From assembly GCF_000152965.1 (NCBI RefSeq), contig NZ_CH902583.1:2824694-2888693 (forward strand): a DNA stretch of 64,000 nucleotides. Direction: 5' to 3'. Every line of letters starts with the position of its first letter. Positions within the stretch are counted from its first letter, which is position 1. Shown piece after piece: positions 37,895-47,438 of this stretch. Made by a program: the position numbers and the translations under genes. This DNA comes from Roseobacter sp. MED193 (lineage in GTDB: Bacteria > Pseudomonadota > Alphaproteobacteria > Rhodobacterales > Rhodobacteraceae). Under the pieces are notes generated by a model. The model saw only the letters and a list, made by a program, of their open reading frames with translations. It was not told where the DNA came from and did no database searches.

Positions 37895-38479
37895 ATGAAC
37901 AAAACGCGCAAAACAGACCTCCAGCGCTTCACAAGACGTATTTCGATGACCGGTTTGGTGCTGGTTGCATCGCTTGCCGGCTGTGTGCCGATCCCGTTTG
38001 CACAGAGATACTACCAACCCAACAAGGCAGATGTGACTGTGGAGCGTGGCCACCGAAGCGGATGCGCCTTTAATGAAAACTCTGACTGGGGCCTGCAGCG
38101 GGTTGGAGGCGTCGAATTCAAAAGCCGACTGTATACCCGAGACCTAGAGGGTGCATCGCCACGGGCTATCTTGTCGCTCTCGGTGTCGGAACGAAATGCC
38201 AACGGTAGACTCTCGAAGGTATCGCTGAGCGCGTCCCGGATTAGACTGGAAGAAGGGGGGCGCGTTCTGCGCGGTCGGTTAGACGACACCCGAACATTCG
38301 ACATAGGAACATCCCTTGTCGTTGCCTTTCCATCGCCTTCGGGAGTGGAGGACAATGTCCGCATCGTCTTTTCGCCAAATACGGTGCGCCTAGATGGCAA
38401 GCCCATCACGCTAAAACCCATTCGGTTTTCGCTAGATGAAAGCCCGGTGATATATATGTTCCCCTGTATTCCAAGCTGA
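37895..38479 (+). CDS. Hypothetical lipoprotein inserted between rplW and rplB
   Basis: 194 residues. The N terminus is a basic stretch followed by TGLVLVASLAGC, a lipoprotein signal with Cys at about residue 30. The mature part is rich in beta-prone, charged sequence (SRLYTRDLEG, VSLSASRIRLEEGGRVLRGR). I do not recognise the family. The region's base use differs from the highly biased ribosomal genes around it, and it has its own upstream gap, so it is probably a separate transcription unit. Confidence 0.7.
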   Translation: MNKTRKTDLQRFTRRISMTGLVLVASLAGCVPIPFAQRYYQPNKADVTVERGHRSGCAFNENSDWGLQRVGGVEFKSRLYTRDLEGASPRAILSLSVSERNANGRLSKVSLSASRIRLEEGGRVLRGRLDDTRTFDIGTSLVVAFPSPSGVEDNVRIVFSPNTVRLDGKPITLKPIRFSLDESPVIYMFPCIPS

Positions 38480-38832
38480 TCAGGGGTGAAAAATTCGCTA
38501 GGCCTTGGCGAAGCCAAATATGAATTGAAAAGTTCACCGGCACACGGAGCGCTGGTGCACATATCCGCTGTTGAGAAAGCGCGCAGTTGTGGCGGCTTCC
38601 CCATTGCCACCCACCTCCAACCCTGCTACATCCGCCCAATCCTACTGGCCTCAGATTCGTTCTGGGGCCGTTATCTTTGTGGGAAACACATGAGCTGGGG
38701 ACCTTCGGGGCCCTAAAGACTGGCCACCTTAGTAGTCATTGTTCCATAGGGGCAGGCGGACGGGGGGCTTACACATAGCGGGTCCAAAGACAAAAACCTA
38801 GGGATCCGCACGCTAAACGGAAGACAGAAAGC
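38480..38832. promoter_or_regulatory. Gene-free stretch before rplB
   Basis: 353 bases that must supply a promoter for rplB-rpsS-rplV-rpsC-rplP, since a terminator closes the upstream unit. Two overlapping open frames here (from 38486 and 38587) have no start signal or recognisable protein and look spurious. Runs such as ggggcccta and gacggggggc occur, but I cannot define a promoter. Confidence 0.35.
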
Positions 38833-39675
38833 ATGGCACTCAAGTCGTATAAGCCGACGACGCCGGGCCAGCGTGGGCTGGTTCTGATCGACCGTTCGGA
38901 GCTTTGGAAAGGACGTCCCGTCAAGTCTCTCACTGAGGGTTTGACGAAATCGGGCGGCCGGAACAACACCGGACGGATCACTTCACGCCGCCGCGGCGGT
39001 GGCGCAAAGCGTCTCTACCGGATCGTTGACTTCAAACGGAACAAATTGGATGTTGCGGCAACCGTTGAACGGATCGAATATGACCCGAACCGGACCGCAT
39101 TCATCGCGCTGATCAAATATGACGATGGCGAGCAGGCCTATATCCTGGCCCCTCAGCGTCTGGCAGTTGGTGACAAGGTTGTTGCTTCGGCAAAAGCTGA
39201 CATCAAACCCGGTAACGCAATGCCTTTCTCTGGCATGCCAATCGGTACCATCATCCACAACATCGAGATGAAACCAGGCAAAGGCGGCCAGATCGCCCGT
39301 GCAGCTGGGACTTATGCTCAGTTTGTTGGTCGTGATGGTGGCTACGCTCAGATCCGCCTGTCCTCGGGCGAGCTGCGCATGGTGCGTCAGGAATGCATGG
39401 CCACCGTTGGTGCCGTGTCGAACCCAGACAATTCGAACCAGAACTACGGTAAAGCTGGCCGTATGCGTCACAAGGGCAAGCGTCCTTCGGTTCGTGGTGT
39501 TGTTATGAACCCGATCGATCACCCACACGGTGGTGGTGAAGGTCGTACCTCTGGTGGTCGTCACCCGGTAACCCCATGGGGTAAGCCAACCAAAGGTAAG
39601 CGTACCCGTAACAAAAACAAAGCGTCGCAAAAGCTGATCATCCGCTCGCGTCACGCCAAGAAGAAGGGACGTTAA
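38833..39675 (+). CDS. rplB: 50S ribosomal protein L2
   Basis: 280 residues, [20 protein letters not shown] at the start. L2 binds 23S rRNA near the peptidyl transferase centre and helps join the subunits. The catalytic-region motif is [20 protein letters not shown] near residue 225, with the conserved His. [14 protein letters not shown] is the basic tail. It opens the second part of the interrupted S10 cluster. Confidence 0.97.
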   Translation: MALKSYKPTTPGQRGLVLIDRSELWKGRPVKSLTEGLTKSGGRNNTGRITSRRRGGGAKRLYRIVDFKRNKLDVAATVERIEYDPNRTAFIALIKYDDGEQAYILAPQRLAVGDKVVASAKADIKPGNAMPFSGMPIGTIIHNIEMKPGKGGQIARAAGTYAQFVGRDGGYAQIRLSSGELRMVRQECMATVGAVSNPDNSNQNYGKAGRMRHKGKRPSVRGVVMNPIDHPHGGGEGRTSGGRHPVTPWGKPTKGKRTRNKNKASQKLIIRSRHAKKKGR

Positions 39676-39678
39676 TTT

Positions 39679-39957
39679 ATGTCTCGCTCTGTATGGAAAG
39701 GTCCTTTTGTCGACAGCTACGTGCTTAAAAAAGCCGAAGCTGCGCGCGAGTCGGGCCGCAATGATGTCATCAAAATCTGGTCTCGTCGTTCCACCATTCT
39801 GCCCCAGTTCGTGGGTCTGACATTTGGTGTGTACAACGGTCAGAAGCACATTCCTGTCAACGTCTCGGAAGACATGATTGGTCAGAAGTTCGGTGAATAT
39901 TCGCCAACTCGTACCTATTATGGCCACGCCGCTGACAAAAAAGCGAAGCGGAAGTAA
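39679..39957 (+). CDS. rpsS: 30S ribosomal protein S19
   Basis: 92 residues, [20 protein letters not shown]. The S19 signature is seen in the segment [22 protein letters not shown] (about residues 55-76). S19 sits in the 30S head and contacts S13. It starts three bases after rplB and ends three bases before rplV. Confidence 0.97.
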   Translation: MSRSVWKGPFVDSYVLKKAEAARESGRNDVIKIWSRRSTILPQFVGLTFGVYNGQKHIPVNVSEDMIGQKFGEYSPTRTYYGHAADKKAKRK

Positions 39958-39960
39958 GTC

Positions 39961-40341
39961 ATGGGTAAGGTACAAAATCCCCGCCGCGTGGCAGACAACG
40001 AAGCAATGGCGAAAACTCGCATGCTGCGTACTTCCCCGCAAAAGCTGAACCTGGTTGCGCAAATGATCCGCGGCAAGAAAGTTGACAAGGCTCTGACCGA
40101 CCTGACTTTCTCGAACAAGCGCGTGGCTCAGGACGTGAAGAAATGCCTTCAGTCCGCGATTGCCAATGCTGAAAACAACCACAACCTGGACGTTGACGAG
40201 CTGATCGTTGCCGAGGCTTGGGTTGGTAAGAACATGACCCTCAAGCGTGGTCGTCCACGGGCGCGTGGTCGTTTCGGCAAGATCTTGAAACCGTTCGCTG
40301 AGATCACCATCAAGGTGCGTCAAGTTGAGGAGCAAGCCTAA
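39961..40341 (+). CDS. rplV: 50S ribosomal protein L22
   Basis: 126 residues. Core motif [24 protein letters not shown], then [25 protein letters not shown]-type hairpin (about residues 85-108) that reaches into the exit tunnel and is a site of macrolide resistance elsewhere. Its stop shares a base with the rpsC start. Confidence 0.97.
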   Translation: MGKVQNPRRVADNEAMAKTRMLRTSPQKLNLVAQMIRGKKVDKALTDLTFSNKRVAQDVKKCLQSAIANAENNHNLDVDELIVAEAWVGKNMTLKRGRPRARGRFGKILKPFAEITIKVRQVEEQA

Positions 40342-41051
40342 TGGGACATAAAGTCAATCCGGTTGGCATGCGCCTGCAGATCAACCGCACCTGGGACAGC
40401 CGCTGGTACGCCGACACCAAAGATTTTGGTGATCTGCTGCTGGAAGACATCAAACTGCGTGACTTCATCAAAGATGAGTGCAAGCAGGCTGGCATCGCTC
40501 GCGTGATCATTGAACGCCCTCACAAGAAATGCCGTGTGACAATCCACACTGCACGTCCTGGCGTGATCATCGGCAAAAAAGGCGCTGACATCGAAGTGCT
40601 TCGCAAGAAGCTGGCCTCGATGACAGACTCGGAACTGCACCTCAACATCGTTGAAGTGCGCAAGCCCGAGCTGGACGCGCAGCTGGTTGGTGAGTCCATT
40701 GCTCAGCAGCTGGAACGTCGTGTATCCTTCCGTCGCGCGATGAAGCGTGCCGTACAGTCTGCCATGCGTATGGGCGCCCTGGGTATCCGGGTGAACGTTG
40801 CTGGCCGTCTGGGTGGCGCTGAAATCGCCCGTACCGAATGGTACCGCGAAGGTCGTGTGCCTCTGCACACTCTGCGCGCCGACATCGATTACGCTCACAA
40901 CGAAGCCATGACACCTTACGGTATCATCGGGATCAAAACCTGGATCTTCAAAGGCGAGATCATGGAACACGATCCTCAGGCACGTGACCGTAAAGCACAG
41001 GAACTCCAGGACGGCCCTGCACCTCGTGGTGCTGGTGGCGGTCGTCGCTAA
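40341..41051 (+). CDS. rpsC: 30S ribosomal protein S3
   Basis: 236 residues, [22 protein letters not shown] at the start. A KH type 2 domain spans about 40-110 ([20 protein letters not shown]), with the C-terminal S3 domain around [27 protein letters not shown]3 helps the mRNA helicase activity of the ribosome entry site. The C-terminal tail is Gly/Arg-rich. Confidence 0.97.
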   Translation: MGHKVNPVGMRLQINRTWDSRWYADTKDFGDLLLEDIKLRDFIKDECKQAGIARVIIERPHKKCRVTIHTARPGVIIGKKGADIEVLRKKLASMTDSELHLNIVEVRKPELDAQLVGESIAQQLERRVSFRRAMKRAVQSAMRMGALGIRVNVAGRLGGAEIARTEWYREGRVPLHTLRADIDYAHNEAMTPYGIIGIKTWIFKGEIMEHDPQARDRKAQELQDGPAPRGAGGGRR

Positions 41052-41062
41052 GGAGAGAATAG

Positions 41063-41476
41063 ATGCTTCAACCAAAGCGTACAAAATTCCGCAAGATGCA
41101 CAAAGGCCGGATCAAGGGCGAAGCCAAAGGCGGCTCTGATCTGAACTTTGGCACCTACGGCCTCAAGGCAACCACACCTGAGCGCGTCACCGCGCGTCAG
41201 ATCGAAGCTGCCCGTCGTGCCATGACCCGTCACATGAAACGTCAGGGTCGTGTCTGGATCCGTATCTTCCCAGATACTCCAGTAACCTCCAAACCTGTCG
41301 AAGTTCGTATGGGTAAGGGTAAAGGTTCCGTGGATTATTGGGCATGCAAGGTCAAACCTGGCCGCGTGATGTTCGAAATCGACGGCGTCAACGACGACAT
41401 CGCGCGTGAGGCCCTGCGTCTTGCTGCGATGAAGCTGCCGGTGAAAACCCGTGTCGTGGTTCGCGAAGACTGGTAA
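41063..41476 (+). CDS. rplP: 50S ribosomal protein L16
   Basis: 137 residues, [20 protein letters not shown] at the start. The signature [26 protein letters not shown] lies around residues 62-87 and contains the Arg near the A-site tRNA. In most bacteria rpmC follows immediately; here a 12-bp terminator and three unrelated genes come first. Confidence 0.97.
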   Translation: MLQPKRTKFRKMHKGRIKGEAKGGSDLNFGTYGLKATTPERVTARQIEAARRAMTRHMKRQGRVWIRIFPDTPVTSKPVEVRMGKGKGSVDYWACKVKPGRVMFEIDGVNDDIAREALRLAAMKLPVKTRVVVREDW

Positions 41477-41500
41477 GCCCGGTCATCGAGAAAAATCAGA

Positions 41501-41537
41501 AACCCCCGCTGAGCAATCAGCGGGGGTTTTCTTTTTT
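41501..41537. terminator. Perfect 12-bp terminator after rplP
   Basis: Stem aacccccgctga / tcagcgggggtt with a GCAA tetraloop and a following T-rich tract, with an A-rich tract on the other side. The stop codon of the converging gene at 41517-42290 lies inside the stem. Confidence 0.95.
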
Positions 41538-42290
41538 AGGTCGTTGGGAGGTCAGTCGTTTTTTTTGCAGCTCGTTGCCAGAGAAATTGCCAACGCCCCA
41601 GAAATCATTGGTCCGACCATCGGCATAGAAGCCTTCGAAATAGTCGCGGGGCTTGACCTGCTTCAGGCTCTCATCGCTCTGGCAGATCAGAAAGTAATGA
41701 TAATCAATATAGATCGCGCAATAGAGTGATTTGTCCTCAGCCCAGAGCTCTACACATCCGTGTTCAGTTTGCCTATCCAAGAGGGTCGCGACCTGTAATT
41801 CCTCCGGAAAAGATCCAAAATGGCCCGCGCTGATCAGGCTGTCGTGGCCCGCAGCTTTCGCAAAACTTCCCAGGGAGAGTTCCAGCAGGGGAGAGGAGCA
41901 GCCTTCATCTGGTGGGTAGATACTTCGAGCAGCGCAGATCCCTAGCATGTGGTCTGTTTCATGCTGACTGGCATATCTGGTGGATATACGCTTTGAGCCG
42001 GTCAGCCGCAGGGCGCGGTTGACTTGGTGGATCGAGGCAAAGCCGCAGAGCTCCGCAACCTCCTGCCAGCTGACTCCGCAGGAAGGTCCTAATTTCAACG
42101 CATCTTGAATGGCACTGTCTGGCACCGGATCACTATTTTTGAATGGTGGGTGATCGGGGAGCCTGAGGAAGGGGTTCAAAGCGATAAAGACAGAGGAAAA
42201 CTTACCCGCGAAATGATCCAGATAGGCGGTGTCATCTTCGCTCGGATAGCTGAACGGAGGGCGGTATATTTGGTTGCTCGCTTCTGTCAT
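41517..42290 (-). CDS. Hypothetical protein inserted between rplP and rpmC (minus strand)
   Basis: 257 residues, unrecognised. No signal peptide or membrane segment. A helix-turn-helix-like stretch is visible near residues 70-100 (VSWQEVAELCGFASIHQVNRALRLTG), followed by a beta-rich half with clustered aromatic residues (CAIYIDYHYFLICQ) and several Cys. The last codons and the stop are encoded in the stem of the rplP terminator. It points against the ribosomal genes, so cannot be part of their operon. Confidence 0.65.
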   Translation of the reverse strand: MTEASNQIYRPPFSYPSEDDTAYLDHFAGKFSSVFIALNPFLRLPDHPPFKNSDPVPDSAIQDALKLGPSCGVSWQEVAELCGFASIHQVNRALRLTGSKRISTRYASQHETDHMLGICAARSIYPPDEGCSSPLLELSLGSFAKAAGHDSLISAGHFGSFPEELQVATLLDRQTEHGCVELWAEDKSLYCAIYIDYHYFLICQSDESLKQVKPRDYFEGFYADGRTNDFWGVGNFSGNELQKKRLTSQRPKKENPR

Positions 42291-42380
42291 TCCGCAATCC
42301 TAGGTGGAGGCGCCTTGCAGTGCAACTTCCTTGGCTAAGGCGGATTGGTTCTGCCGCCTCGCTGCGGTAAAGGTGAGGCC

Positions 42381-43001
42381 ATGGCCCAGATAGAATCCCT
42401 CTTTGTGACCCGCTTGTACCGCGCTGCCCTGTCCGAATGCGGACCGGCCATTGATGCGCAGGAAATGGAAACCTCTTGCATTGTTATCGCTGAAGATGAC
42501 GAGGCCGGACAGGATTGGTGCGAGGAGAACGGCTATCCCGGCTATACCTCCTATGCTTCCCTGACCGATCTGCCTTGGCGCTTTCCGGTCTTTGCCGATC
42601 TGGTGAAGTCACTGGACGCGCATGTCGCCAATTTTGCCAAGGATCTGGAGTTTGATCTCGATGGCCGCAAGCTGGTTCTTGAGGATCTCTGGATCAATAT
42701 CCTACCAGAAGGCGGCATGCATTCCTCACATCTTCACCCGCATTCCGTCATTTCCGGCACCACCTATGTGGCGATGCCCGAAGGCGCCTCGGCGCTGAAA
42801 CTGGAAGATCCCCGTTCTGGCCGGATGATGGCCGCCCCCACCCGCACCAAGGAGGCCCGGCGCGAGCTGCAGCCCTTTATCTACATGAAGCCTGCCGTGG
42901 GGGATGTGTTGCTCTGGGAGAGCTGGCTGCGCCATGAGGTGCCGATGAACATGGCCGAAGACGAGCGGATTTCGGTGAGCTTTAACTACAAGTGGGAGTG
43001 A
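42381..43001 (+). CDS. TIGR02466-type 2-oxoglutarate/Fe(II) oxygenase-like protein
   Basis: 206 residues from the ATG at 42381 (AGGTGAGG upstream). The core has a His cluster GGMHSSHLHPHSVISGTTYV, an acidic/hydrophobic strand ALKLEDPRSG and a late GDVLLWESWLRHEVPMN with a His. This is the double-stranded beta-helix oxygenase pattern of the family, and the His, Asp and His metal ligands appear present. Such proteins hydroxylate proteins or small molecules; its location inside a ribosomal cluster makes a ribosomal protein an attractive guess, without evidence. Confidence 0.8.
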   Translation: MAQIESLFVTRLYRAALSECGPAIDAQEMETSCIVIAEDDEAGQDWCEENGYPGYTSYASLTDLPWRFPVFADLVKSLDAHVANFAKDLEFDLDGRKLVLEDLWINILPEGGMHSSHLHPHSVISGTTYVAMPEGASALKLEDPRSGRMMAAPTRTKEARRELQPFIYMKPAVGDVLLWESWLRHEVPMNMAEDERISVSFNYKWE

Positions 43002-43038
43002 GGCTCCGCAGGTAAAGCGACCATCGCACGGGCAGATC

Positions 43039-43728
43039 TCACACTTCATCCGATGGAAGCAGTTCGTACTGTATCCAATCCCAATAGGTGAGCAGTTCTC
43101 TCTCGGCGGTGTCAAACTCCGGGTGATAGTGGTGCGTGTGGGGTACGGGCGTCTCTATTGGTGCCGGAGAAAACTCTCTCTCCTCGAGCGCTCGCTCCAG
43201 TGTGTCGAGGTTTCCATACGCGTAGATAACATTGTGCCGATCTAAAATCAGTTGGTTCTGGGTGGGGAGTGAGATCACCCAGATGTCGTGGCGGCCATCT
43301 TGTTCGAAAAACTCCTGAAATGAGTAGAGGAATAGCTCAAGGTCTTCGTAGCTGACGGGATGAGGGCTTTGAAAGCGCCCCCCGGTTTCAATCGTGCGAG
43401 GTGCCGATAGGACATACAACACCCCAAATGGGCCATCCCAATTCTTGCACAAGTCAAGGAGCAGAGGGATTTCATGCAGTCTTGGACCTATGGCCAGACG
43501 GGACCAACCGGGATAGTTCTGGCGCTCCCAAATATCGGGGTGGGTATAGTTCCTGGCGGAAGCCTGCTCCGATGCCGAGAACTTGGATAGTGTTTCCATG
43601 TCAAAAACCGTTGGAAATAGTTTTCGGCTACCATAGGCAGAAAGTGGGTTTTCTCCAATCGGCATTGAGAAGAATAGTTTTGCGAGGTTAGTCACGGCCT
43701 CCCCAACCTTTCCCTTGCCCCCACGCAC
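43039..43728 (-). CDS. Hypothetical protein inserted between rplP and rpmC (minus strand, second)
   Basis: 229 residues, start uncertain (43728 or 43662). Unrecognised. Soluble-looking, rich in aromatic residues and His: YTHPDIWERQNYPGWSRLA, FGVLYVLSAPRTIETGGRFQSP, WVISLPTQNQLILDRHNVIYAYG and HTHHYHPEFD. Composition is lower in GC than the flanking ribosomal genes, which fits an acquired gene. A resemblance to contact-toxin immunity proteins is no more than a general impression. Confidence 0.55.
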   Translation of the reverse strand: MRGGKGKVGEAVTNLAKLFFSMPIGENPLSAYGSRKLFPTVFDMETLSKFSASEQASARNYTHPDIWERQNYPGWSRLAIGPRLHEIPLLLDLCKNWDGPFGVLYVLSAPRTIETGGRFQSPHPVSYEDLELFLYSFQEFFEQDGRHDIWVISLPTQNQLILDRHNVIYAYGNLDTLERALEEREFSPAPIETPVPHTHHYHPEFDTAERELLTYWDWIQYELLPSDEV

Positions 43729-43889
43729 TATCTCCCCTATAAGGGCACATCGCTTGGGCTAAATCCTCCTTGGATTTGGGCTTGGTGATTCTTTTCTGCA
43801 CTTTCTTAAGTGCGGTTTTTACATAACCCACCAGATGAAAAGGTGACCCTCACGGGGCCTTCTGGTGCTTTGGACAAGGAACAAAGGCG

Positions 43890-44093
43890 ATGAACGCCAA
43901 TGATCTGCGTGACAAGACCGTGGATGAACTCCGCGATGTGCTTGCCAACATGAAAAAAGAGAGCTTCAATCTCCGTTTTCAACAAGCTACCGGTCAGCTG
44001 GAAAACACTGCAGGCATCAAAGCGGCACGCCGCAATGCTGCCCGTGTGAAAACCATCCTGAACGAAAAAGCTGCAGCCGCAGCTGCAGAATAA
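43890..44093 (+). CDS. rpmC: 50S ribosomal protein L29
   Basis: 67 residues, [20 protein letters not shown] at the start and the L29 signature [19 protein letters not shown]. It lies at the tunnel exit near L23. It opens the third piece of the S10 cluster, with about 160 bases of leader upstream that must contain a promoter. Confidence 0.96.
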   Translation: MNANDLRDKTVDELRDVLANMKKESFNLRFQQATGQLENTAGIKAARRNAARVKTILNEKAAAAAAE

Positions 44094-44105
44094 GGAGCCT
44101 GACAG

Positions 44106-44336
44106 ATGCCCAAACGTATTCTCACAGGCACCGTGACCAGCGACGCCAACGCCCAGACCGTAACAGTTTCGGTTGAACGCCGCTTCACGCACCCTGTTCT
44201 GAAAAAGACCATTCGTAAGTCCAAAAAGTATCGGGCGCACGATGAGCAGAACGCTTTCAAGGTCGGCGACCAAGTCCGCATCATCGAATGCGCGCCGAAA
44301 TCGAAAACGAAACGCTGGGAAGTTCTGACCGCTTAA
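44106..44336 (+). CDS. rpsQ: 30S ribosomal protein S17
   Basis: 76 residues, [19 protein letters not shown]. The OB-fold signature is [22 protein letters not shown]17 binds the 5' domain of 16S rRNA early in assembly. rplN follows after 97 bases that hold small hairpins (gacc/ggtc and aaact/agttt) and a larger one pairing gggg with cccc around a cagc/gctg stem. Confidence 0.96.
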   Translation: MPKRILTGTVTSDANAQTVTVSVERRFTHPVLKKTIRKSKKYRAHDEQNAFKVGDQVRIIECAPKSKTKRWEVLTA

Positions 44337-44433
44337 GAGACCGTAAGGTCCCATAAGCGGCAAACTGACCAGTTTGTCGAAACCCTGGGGGATAACAGCA
44401 CGCATCGCTGCCCCATAGGTCGGGAGAAACCAC

Positions 44434-44802
44434 ATGATCCAGATGCAAACAAACCTGGATGTTGCTGACAACTCCGGCGCTCGCCGAGTTCAGTGCATCA
44501 AGGTTCTGGGTGGTTCCAAGCGTAAATACGCATCCGTAGGCGACATCATTGTTGTCTCGGTTAAGGAAGCCATCCCCCGCGGTCGCGTTAAGAAAGGTGA
44601 TGTCCGTAAGGCCGTCGTCGTTCGCACCGCCAAAGAAGTCCGTCGTGCCGATGGTACCGCGATCCGTTTTGATCGCAATGCCGCCGTCATCCTGAACACC
44701 AACAACGAGCCCGTAGGTACACGTATCTTTGGACCAGTTGTTCGTGAGCTGCGCGCCAAGAACTTCATGAAAATCATCTCGCTTGCTCCGGAGGTGCTGT
44801 AA
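44434..44802 (+). CDS. rplN: 50S ribosomal protein L14
   Basis: 122 residues, [20 protein letters not shown] at the start, with the signature [19 protein letters not shown] in the middle and [11 protein letters not shown] near the end. L14 contacts 16S rRNA in a subunit bridge. First gene of the spc-type cluster; upstream gap contains hairpins (see rpsQ). rplX begins two bases after the stop. Confidence 0.97.
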   Translation: MIQMQTNLDVADNSGARRVQCIKVLGGSKRKYASVGDIIVVSVKEAIPRGRVKKGDVRKAVVVRTAKEVRRADGTAIRFDRNAAVILNTNNEPVGTRIFGPVVRELRAKNFMKIISLAPEVL

Positions 44803-44804
44803 CA

Positions 44805-45110
44805 ATGGCTGCTAAACTCCGCAAAGGCGACAAGGTTGTCGTACTGGCCGGCAAGGACAAGGGCAAAGAGGGCACCATTGCCTCTGTTGACCCAAAGGCT
44901 GGCAAGGCTGTTGTTGATGGTGTGAACATGGCGATCCGCCACACCCGTCAGTCGCAGAACGAACAGGGCGGACGTCTGCCCAAGGCACTGCCAATCGAAC
45001 TGTCGAACCTGGCTCTGCTCGACTCCAAAGGCAAAGCAACTCGTGTTGGCTTCCGTGAGGAAGATGGCAAGAAAGTGCGCTTCGCCAAAACGACTGGGGA
45101 GACTGTCTGA
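44805..45110 (+). CDS. rplX: 50S ribosomal protein L24
   Basis: 101 residues. KOW motif [19 protein letters not shown] at the start. L24 is an assembly-initiator protein of the 50S subunit. Stop and rplE start overlap (TGATG). Confidence 0.96.
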   Translation: MAAKLRKGDKVVVLAGKDKGKEGTIASVDPKAGKAVVDGVNMAIRHTRQSQNEQGGRLPKALPIELSNLALLDSKGKATRVGFREEDGKKVRFAKTTGETV

Positions 45111-45673
45111 TGCTTGATAACGCAACCTACACTCCACGTCTGAAAACTCTCTACAAGGAAACCATCTGTGGTGCCCTGAAAGAAGAGTTCGGCTACAAGA
45201 ACGACATGCAGCTGCCCAAGCTGGAAAAAATCGTTCTGAACATCGGCTGCGGCCGGGCTGCTGTTCGTGACAGCAAAAAAGCCAAATCCGCTCAGGCCGA
45301 TCTTTCCACCATCGCTGGCCAGAAAGCTCTGACCACCGTGGCAAAGAACTCCATCGCTGGCTTCCGCGTTCGTGAAGGCATGCCGATGGGCGCAAAGGTA
45401 ACTCTGCGCGGCGACCGGATGTTCGAATTCCTCGACCGTCTGATCACCATCGCGATGCCCCGTATCCGTGACTTCCGCGGCGTATCGGGTACCTCCTTTG
45501 ACGGCCGTGGCAACTACGCCATGGGTCTGAAAGAGCATCTCGTGTTTCCAGAAATCGATTTTGATAAAATCGACGAGAACTGGGGCATGGATATCGTGAT
45601 TGCCACCACCGCGAAAACCGATGCCGAAGCTAAGGCGCTGTTGAAAGCTTTCAACATGCCCTTCAATAGCTGA
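45110..45673 (+). CDS. rplE: 50S ribosomal protein L5
   Basis: 187 residues. The L5 signature lies at [22 protein letters not shown], followed by [19 protein letters not shown] and the C-terminal [21 protein letters not shown]5 binds 5S rRNA and contacts the P-site tRNA. Confidence 0.97.
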   Translation: MLDNATYTPRLKTLYKETICGALKEEFGYKNDMQLPKLEKIVLNIGCGRAAVRDSKKAKSAQADLSTIAGQKALTTVAKNSIAGFRVREGMPMGAKVTLRGDRMFEFLDRLITIAMPRIRDFRGVSGTSFDGRGNYAMGLKEHLVFPEIDFDKIDENWGMDIVIATTAKTDAEAKALLKAFNMPFNS

Positions 45674-45695
45674 GCGCGGGAAGGATAGTAGAGAC

Positions 45696-46001
45696 ATGGC
45701 TAAGAAAAGCATGATCGAACGCGAGAAAAAGCGCGAGCGTCTGGTGGCAAAATATGCCGCAAAACGCGCCGAGCTGAAAGAAATCGCGAATGACGAATCC
45801 AAACCGATGGAAGAGCGTTTCAAAGCGCGCCTGACATTGGCCAAACTGCCGCGGAATTCCTCGGCAACTCGTCTGCACAACCGTTGTCAGCTGACCGGTC
45901 GTCCCCACGCTTACTATCGTAAGCTGAAGGTCAGCCGGATCGCGCTGCGGGAACTGGGCTCGAATGGCCAGATCCCCGGTATGGTGAAATCGAGCTGGTA
46001 A
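45696..46001 (+). CDS. rpsN: 30S ribosomal protein S14 (zinc-free)
   Basis: 101 residues, [19 protein letters not shown]. The long form without the zinc-binding Cys quartet; [23 protein letters not shown] has one Cys only. S14 lies in the 30S head with S3 and S10. Confidence 0.97.
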   Translation: MAKKSMIEREKKRERLVAKYAAKRAELKEIANDESKPMEERFKARLTLAKLPRNSSATRLHNRCQLTGRPHAYYRKLKVSRIALRELGSNGQIPGMVKSSW

Positions 46002-46014
46002 GGGAGAGACAGAT

Positions 46015-46407
46015 ATGAACGATCCTATCGGCGATATGCTCACCCGTATCCGTAACTCGCAAATGCGTGGCAAATCCACCGTAAGCTCCCCAGCGTCAAA
46101 GCTGCGGGCTTGGGTTCTGGACGTGCTGGCAGACGAGGGTTACATCCGCGGCTACGAGAAATCCACTGACGAACGCGGCCACCCGTCGCTGGAAATCAGC
46201 CTCAAGTACTACGATGGCGATCCTGTCATTCGCGAAGTGAAGCGGGTTTCCAAGCCTGGCCGTCGCGTTTACATGGGCGTCAATGACATCCCGTCGGTCC
46301 GTCAGGGCCTGGGCGTGTCGATTGTCTCCACCCCCCAGGGTGTGATGTCGGACGCAAAAGCACGCGCAGCCAATGTTGGCGGCGAAGTGCTCTGCACCGT
46401 CTTCTAA
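46015..46407 (+). CDS. rpsH: 30S ribosomal protein S8
   Basis: 130 residues, [20 protein letters not shown] at the start and the S8 signature [20 protein letters not shown] at the end. S8 is a primary 16S rRNA binder and regulates the spc operon in E. coli; no S8-site mimic was searched for here. Confidence 0.97.
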   Translation: MNDPIGDMLTRIRNSQMRGKSTVSSPASKLRAWVLDVLADEGYIRGYEKSTDERGHPSLEISLKYYDGDPVIREVKRVSKPGRRVYMGVNDIPSVRQGLGVSIVSTPQGVMSDAKARAANVGGEVLCTVF

Positions 46408-46420
46408 GGAGGCCTAATCG

Positions 46421-46954
46421 ATGTCCCGTATTGGTAAAAAATCGGTCGAACTGCCCAGCGGTGTTACCGCAAGCGTTTCCGGCCAAAGCATCGAAGTGAA
46501 GGGCCCCAAAGGGACCCGTAGCTTCACTGCAACCGACGATGTCACTCTGACTGTTGAAGACAACGCTGTTTCGGTCACGCCTCGCGGCATGTCCAAGCGC
46601 GCCCGTCAGCAGTGGGGCATGTCCCGCACCATGGTTGCCAACTTGGTAACCGGCGTGACCACCGGCTTTAAGAAAGAGCTGGAGATCCAGGGTGTGGGTT
46701 ACCGGGCTCAGATGCAGGGGAACACCCTGAAGCTGAACCTCGGTTACAGCCACGATGTCGAGTTTGTCGCTCCGGAAGGTGTCACTGTCACCGCACCGAA
46801 GCAGACAGAAATCGTTGTGGAAGGGAACGACCAGCAGCAGGTGGGCGAAGTCGCGGCGAAGATCCGTGATTGGCGCCGTCCCGAGCCCTACAAGGGCAAA
46901 GGCATCCGCTACAAGGGTGAGTTCGTCTTCCGCAAAGAAGGCAAGAAGAAGTAA
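46421..46954 (+). CDS. rplF: 50S ribosomal protein L6
   Basis: 177 residues, [20 protein letters not shown] at the start. The L6 signature [21 protein letters not shown] lies at the C terminus. L6 sits near the factor-binding site. Confidence 0.97.
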   Translation: MSRIGKKSVELPSGVTASVSGQSIEVKGPKGTRSFTATDDVTLTVEDNAVSVTPRGMSKRARQQWGMSRTMVANLVTGVTTGFKKELEIQGVGYRAQMQGNTLKLNLGYSHDVEFVAPEGVTVTAPKQTEIVVEGNDQQQVGEVAAKIRDWRRPEPYKGKGIRYKGEFVFRKEGKKK

Positions 46955-46965
46955 GGACCAGCACA

Positions 46966-47325
46966 ATGGCAAACAGCAAACGTACCCTGTTTCTGAAGCG
47001 TCGCCTGCGCGTCCGGAACAAACTTCGCAAGGTCAACGCTGGCCGTCTGCGTCTTTCCGTCCACCGTTCGAACAAGAACCTTTCGGTTCAGCTGATCGAC
47101 GATCTGGCAGGCAAGACACTGGCGTCCGCATCGACCCTGGAAAAAGATCTCGGCTTTGTTGGCAAGAACAACATCGAAGCTGCAACCAAAGTAGGGTCGG
47201 TTATCGCCGAGCGTGCCAAGGCTGCTGGCGTCACCGAGGCCTATTTCGATCGTGGCGGCTTCCTGTTTCACGGCAAGGTGAAGGCTCTGGCCGACGCTGC
47301 GCGTGAAGGTGGCCTCAAGATCTAA
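46966..47325 (+). CDS. rplR: 50S ribosomal protein L18
   Basis: 119 residues, ending [28 protein letters not shown]18 binds 5S rRNA together with L5. rpsE follows after 113 bases that contain a gggcggc / gccgccc hairpin. Confidence 0.97.
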   Translation: MANSKRTLFLKRRLRVRNKLRKVNAGRLRLSVHRSNKNLSVQLIDDLAGKTLASASTLEKDLGFVGKNNIEAATKVGSVIAERAKAAGVTEAYFDRGGFLFHGKVKALADAAREGGLKI

Positions 47326-47438
47326 AGACCTGCGGGCGGCGATAGCGCCGCCCCGATGATCCGGGGGGTACGTCGTAAGGCGTGCCTCACCAGGATTGGA
47401 ACAATTGGCGCCAGTCGCCACATACAAAGGAATGCTTT

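Noticed and set aside
38486-38716. 76-codon frame between the lipoprotein gene and rplB
   Set aside because: No ribosome-binding site, no recognisable sequence; more likely the leader of rplB.
38983-40335. 450-codon minus-strand frame opposite rplB, rpsS and rplV
   Set aside because: Shadow of three certain ribosomal genes.
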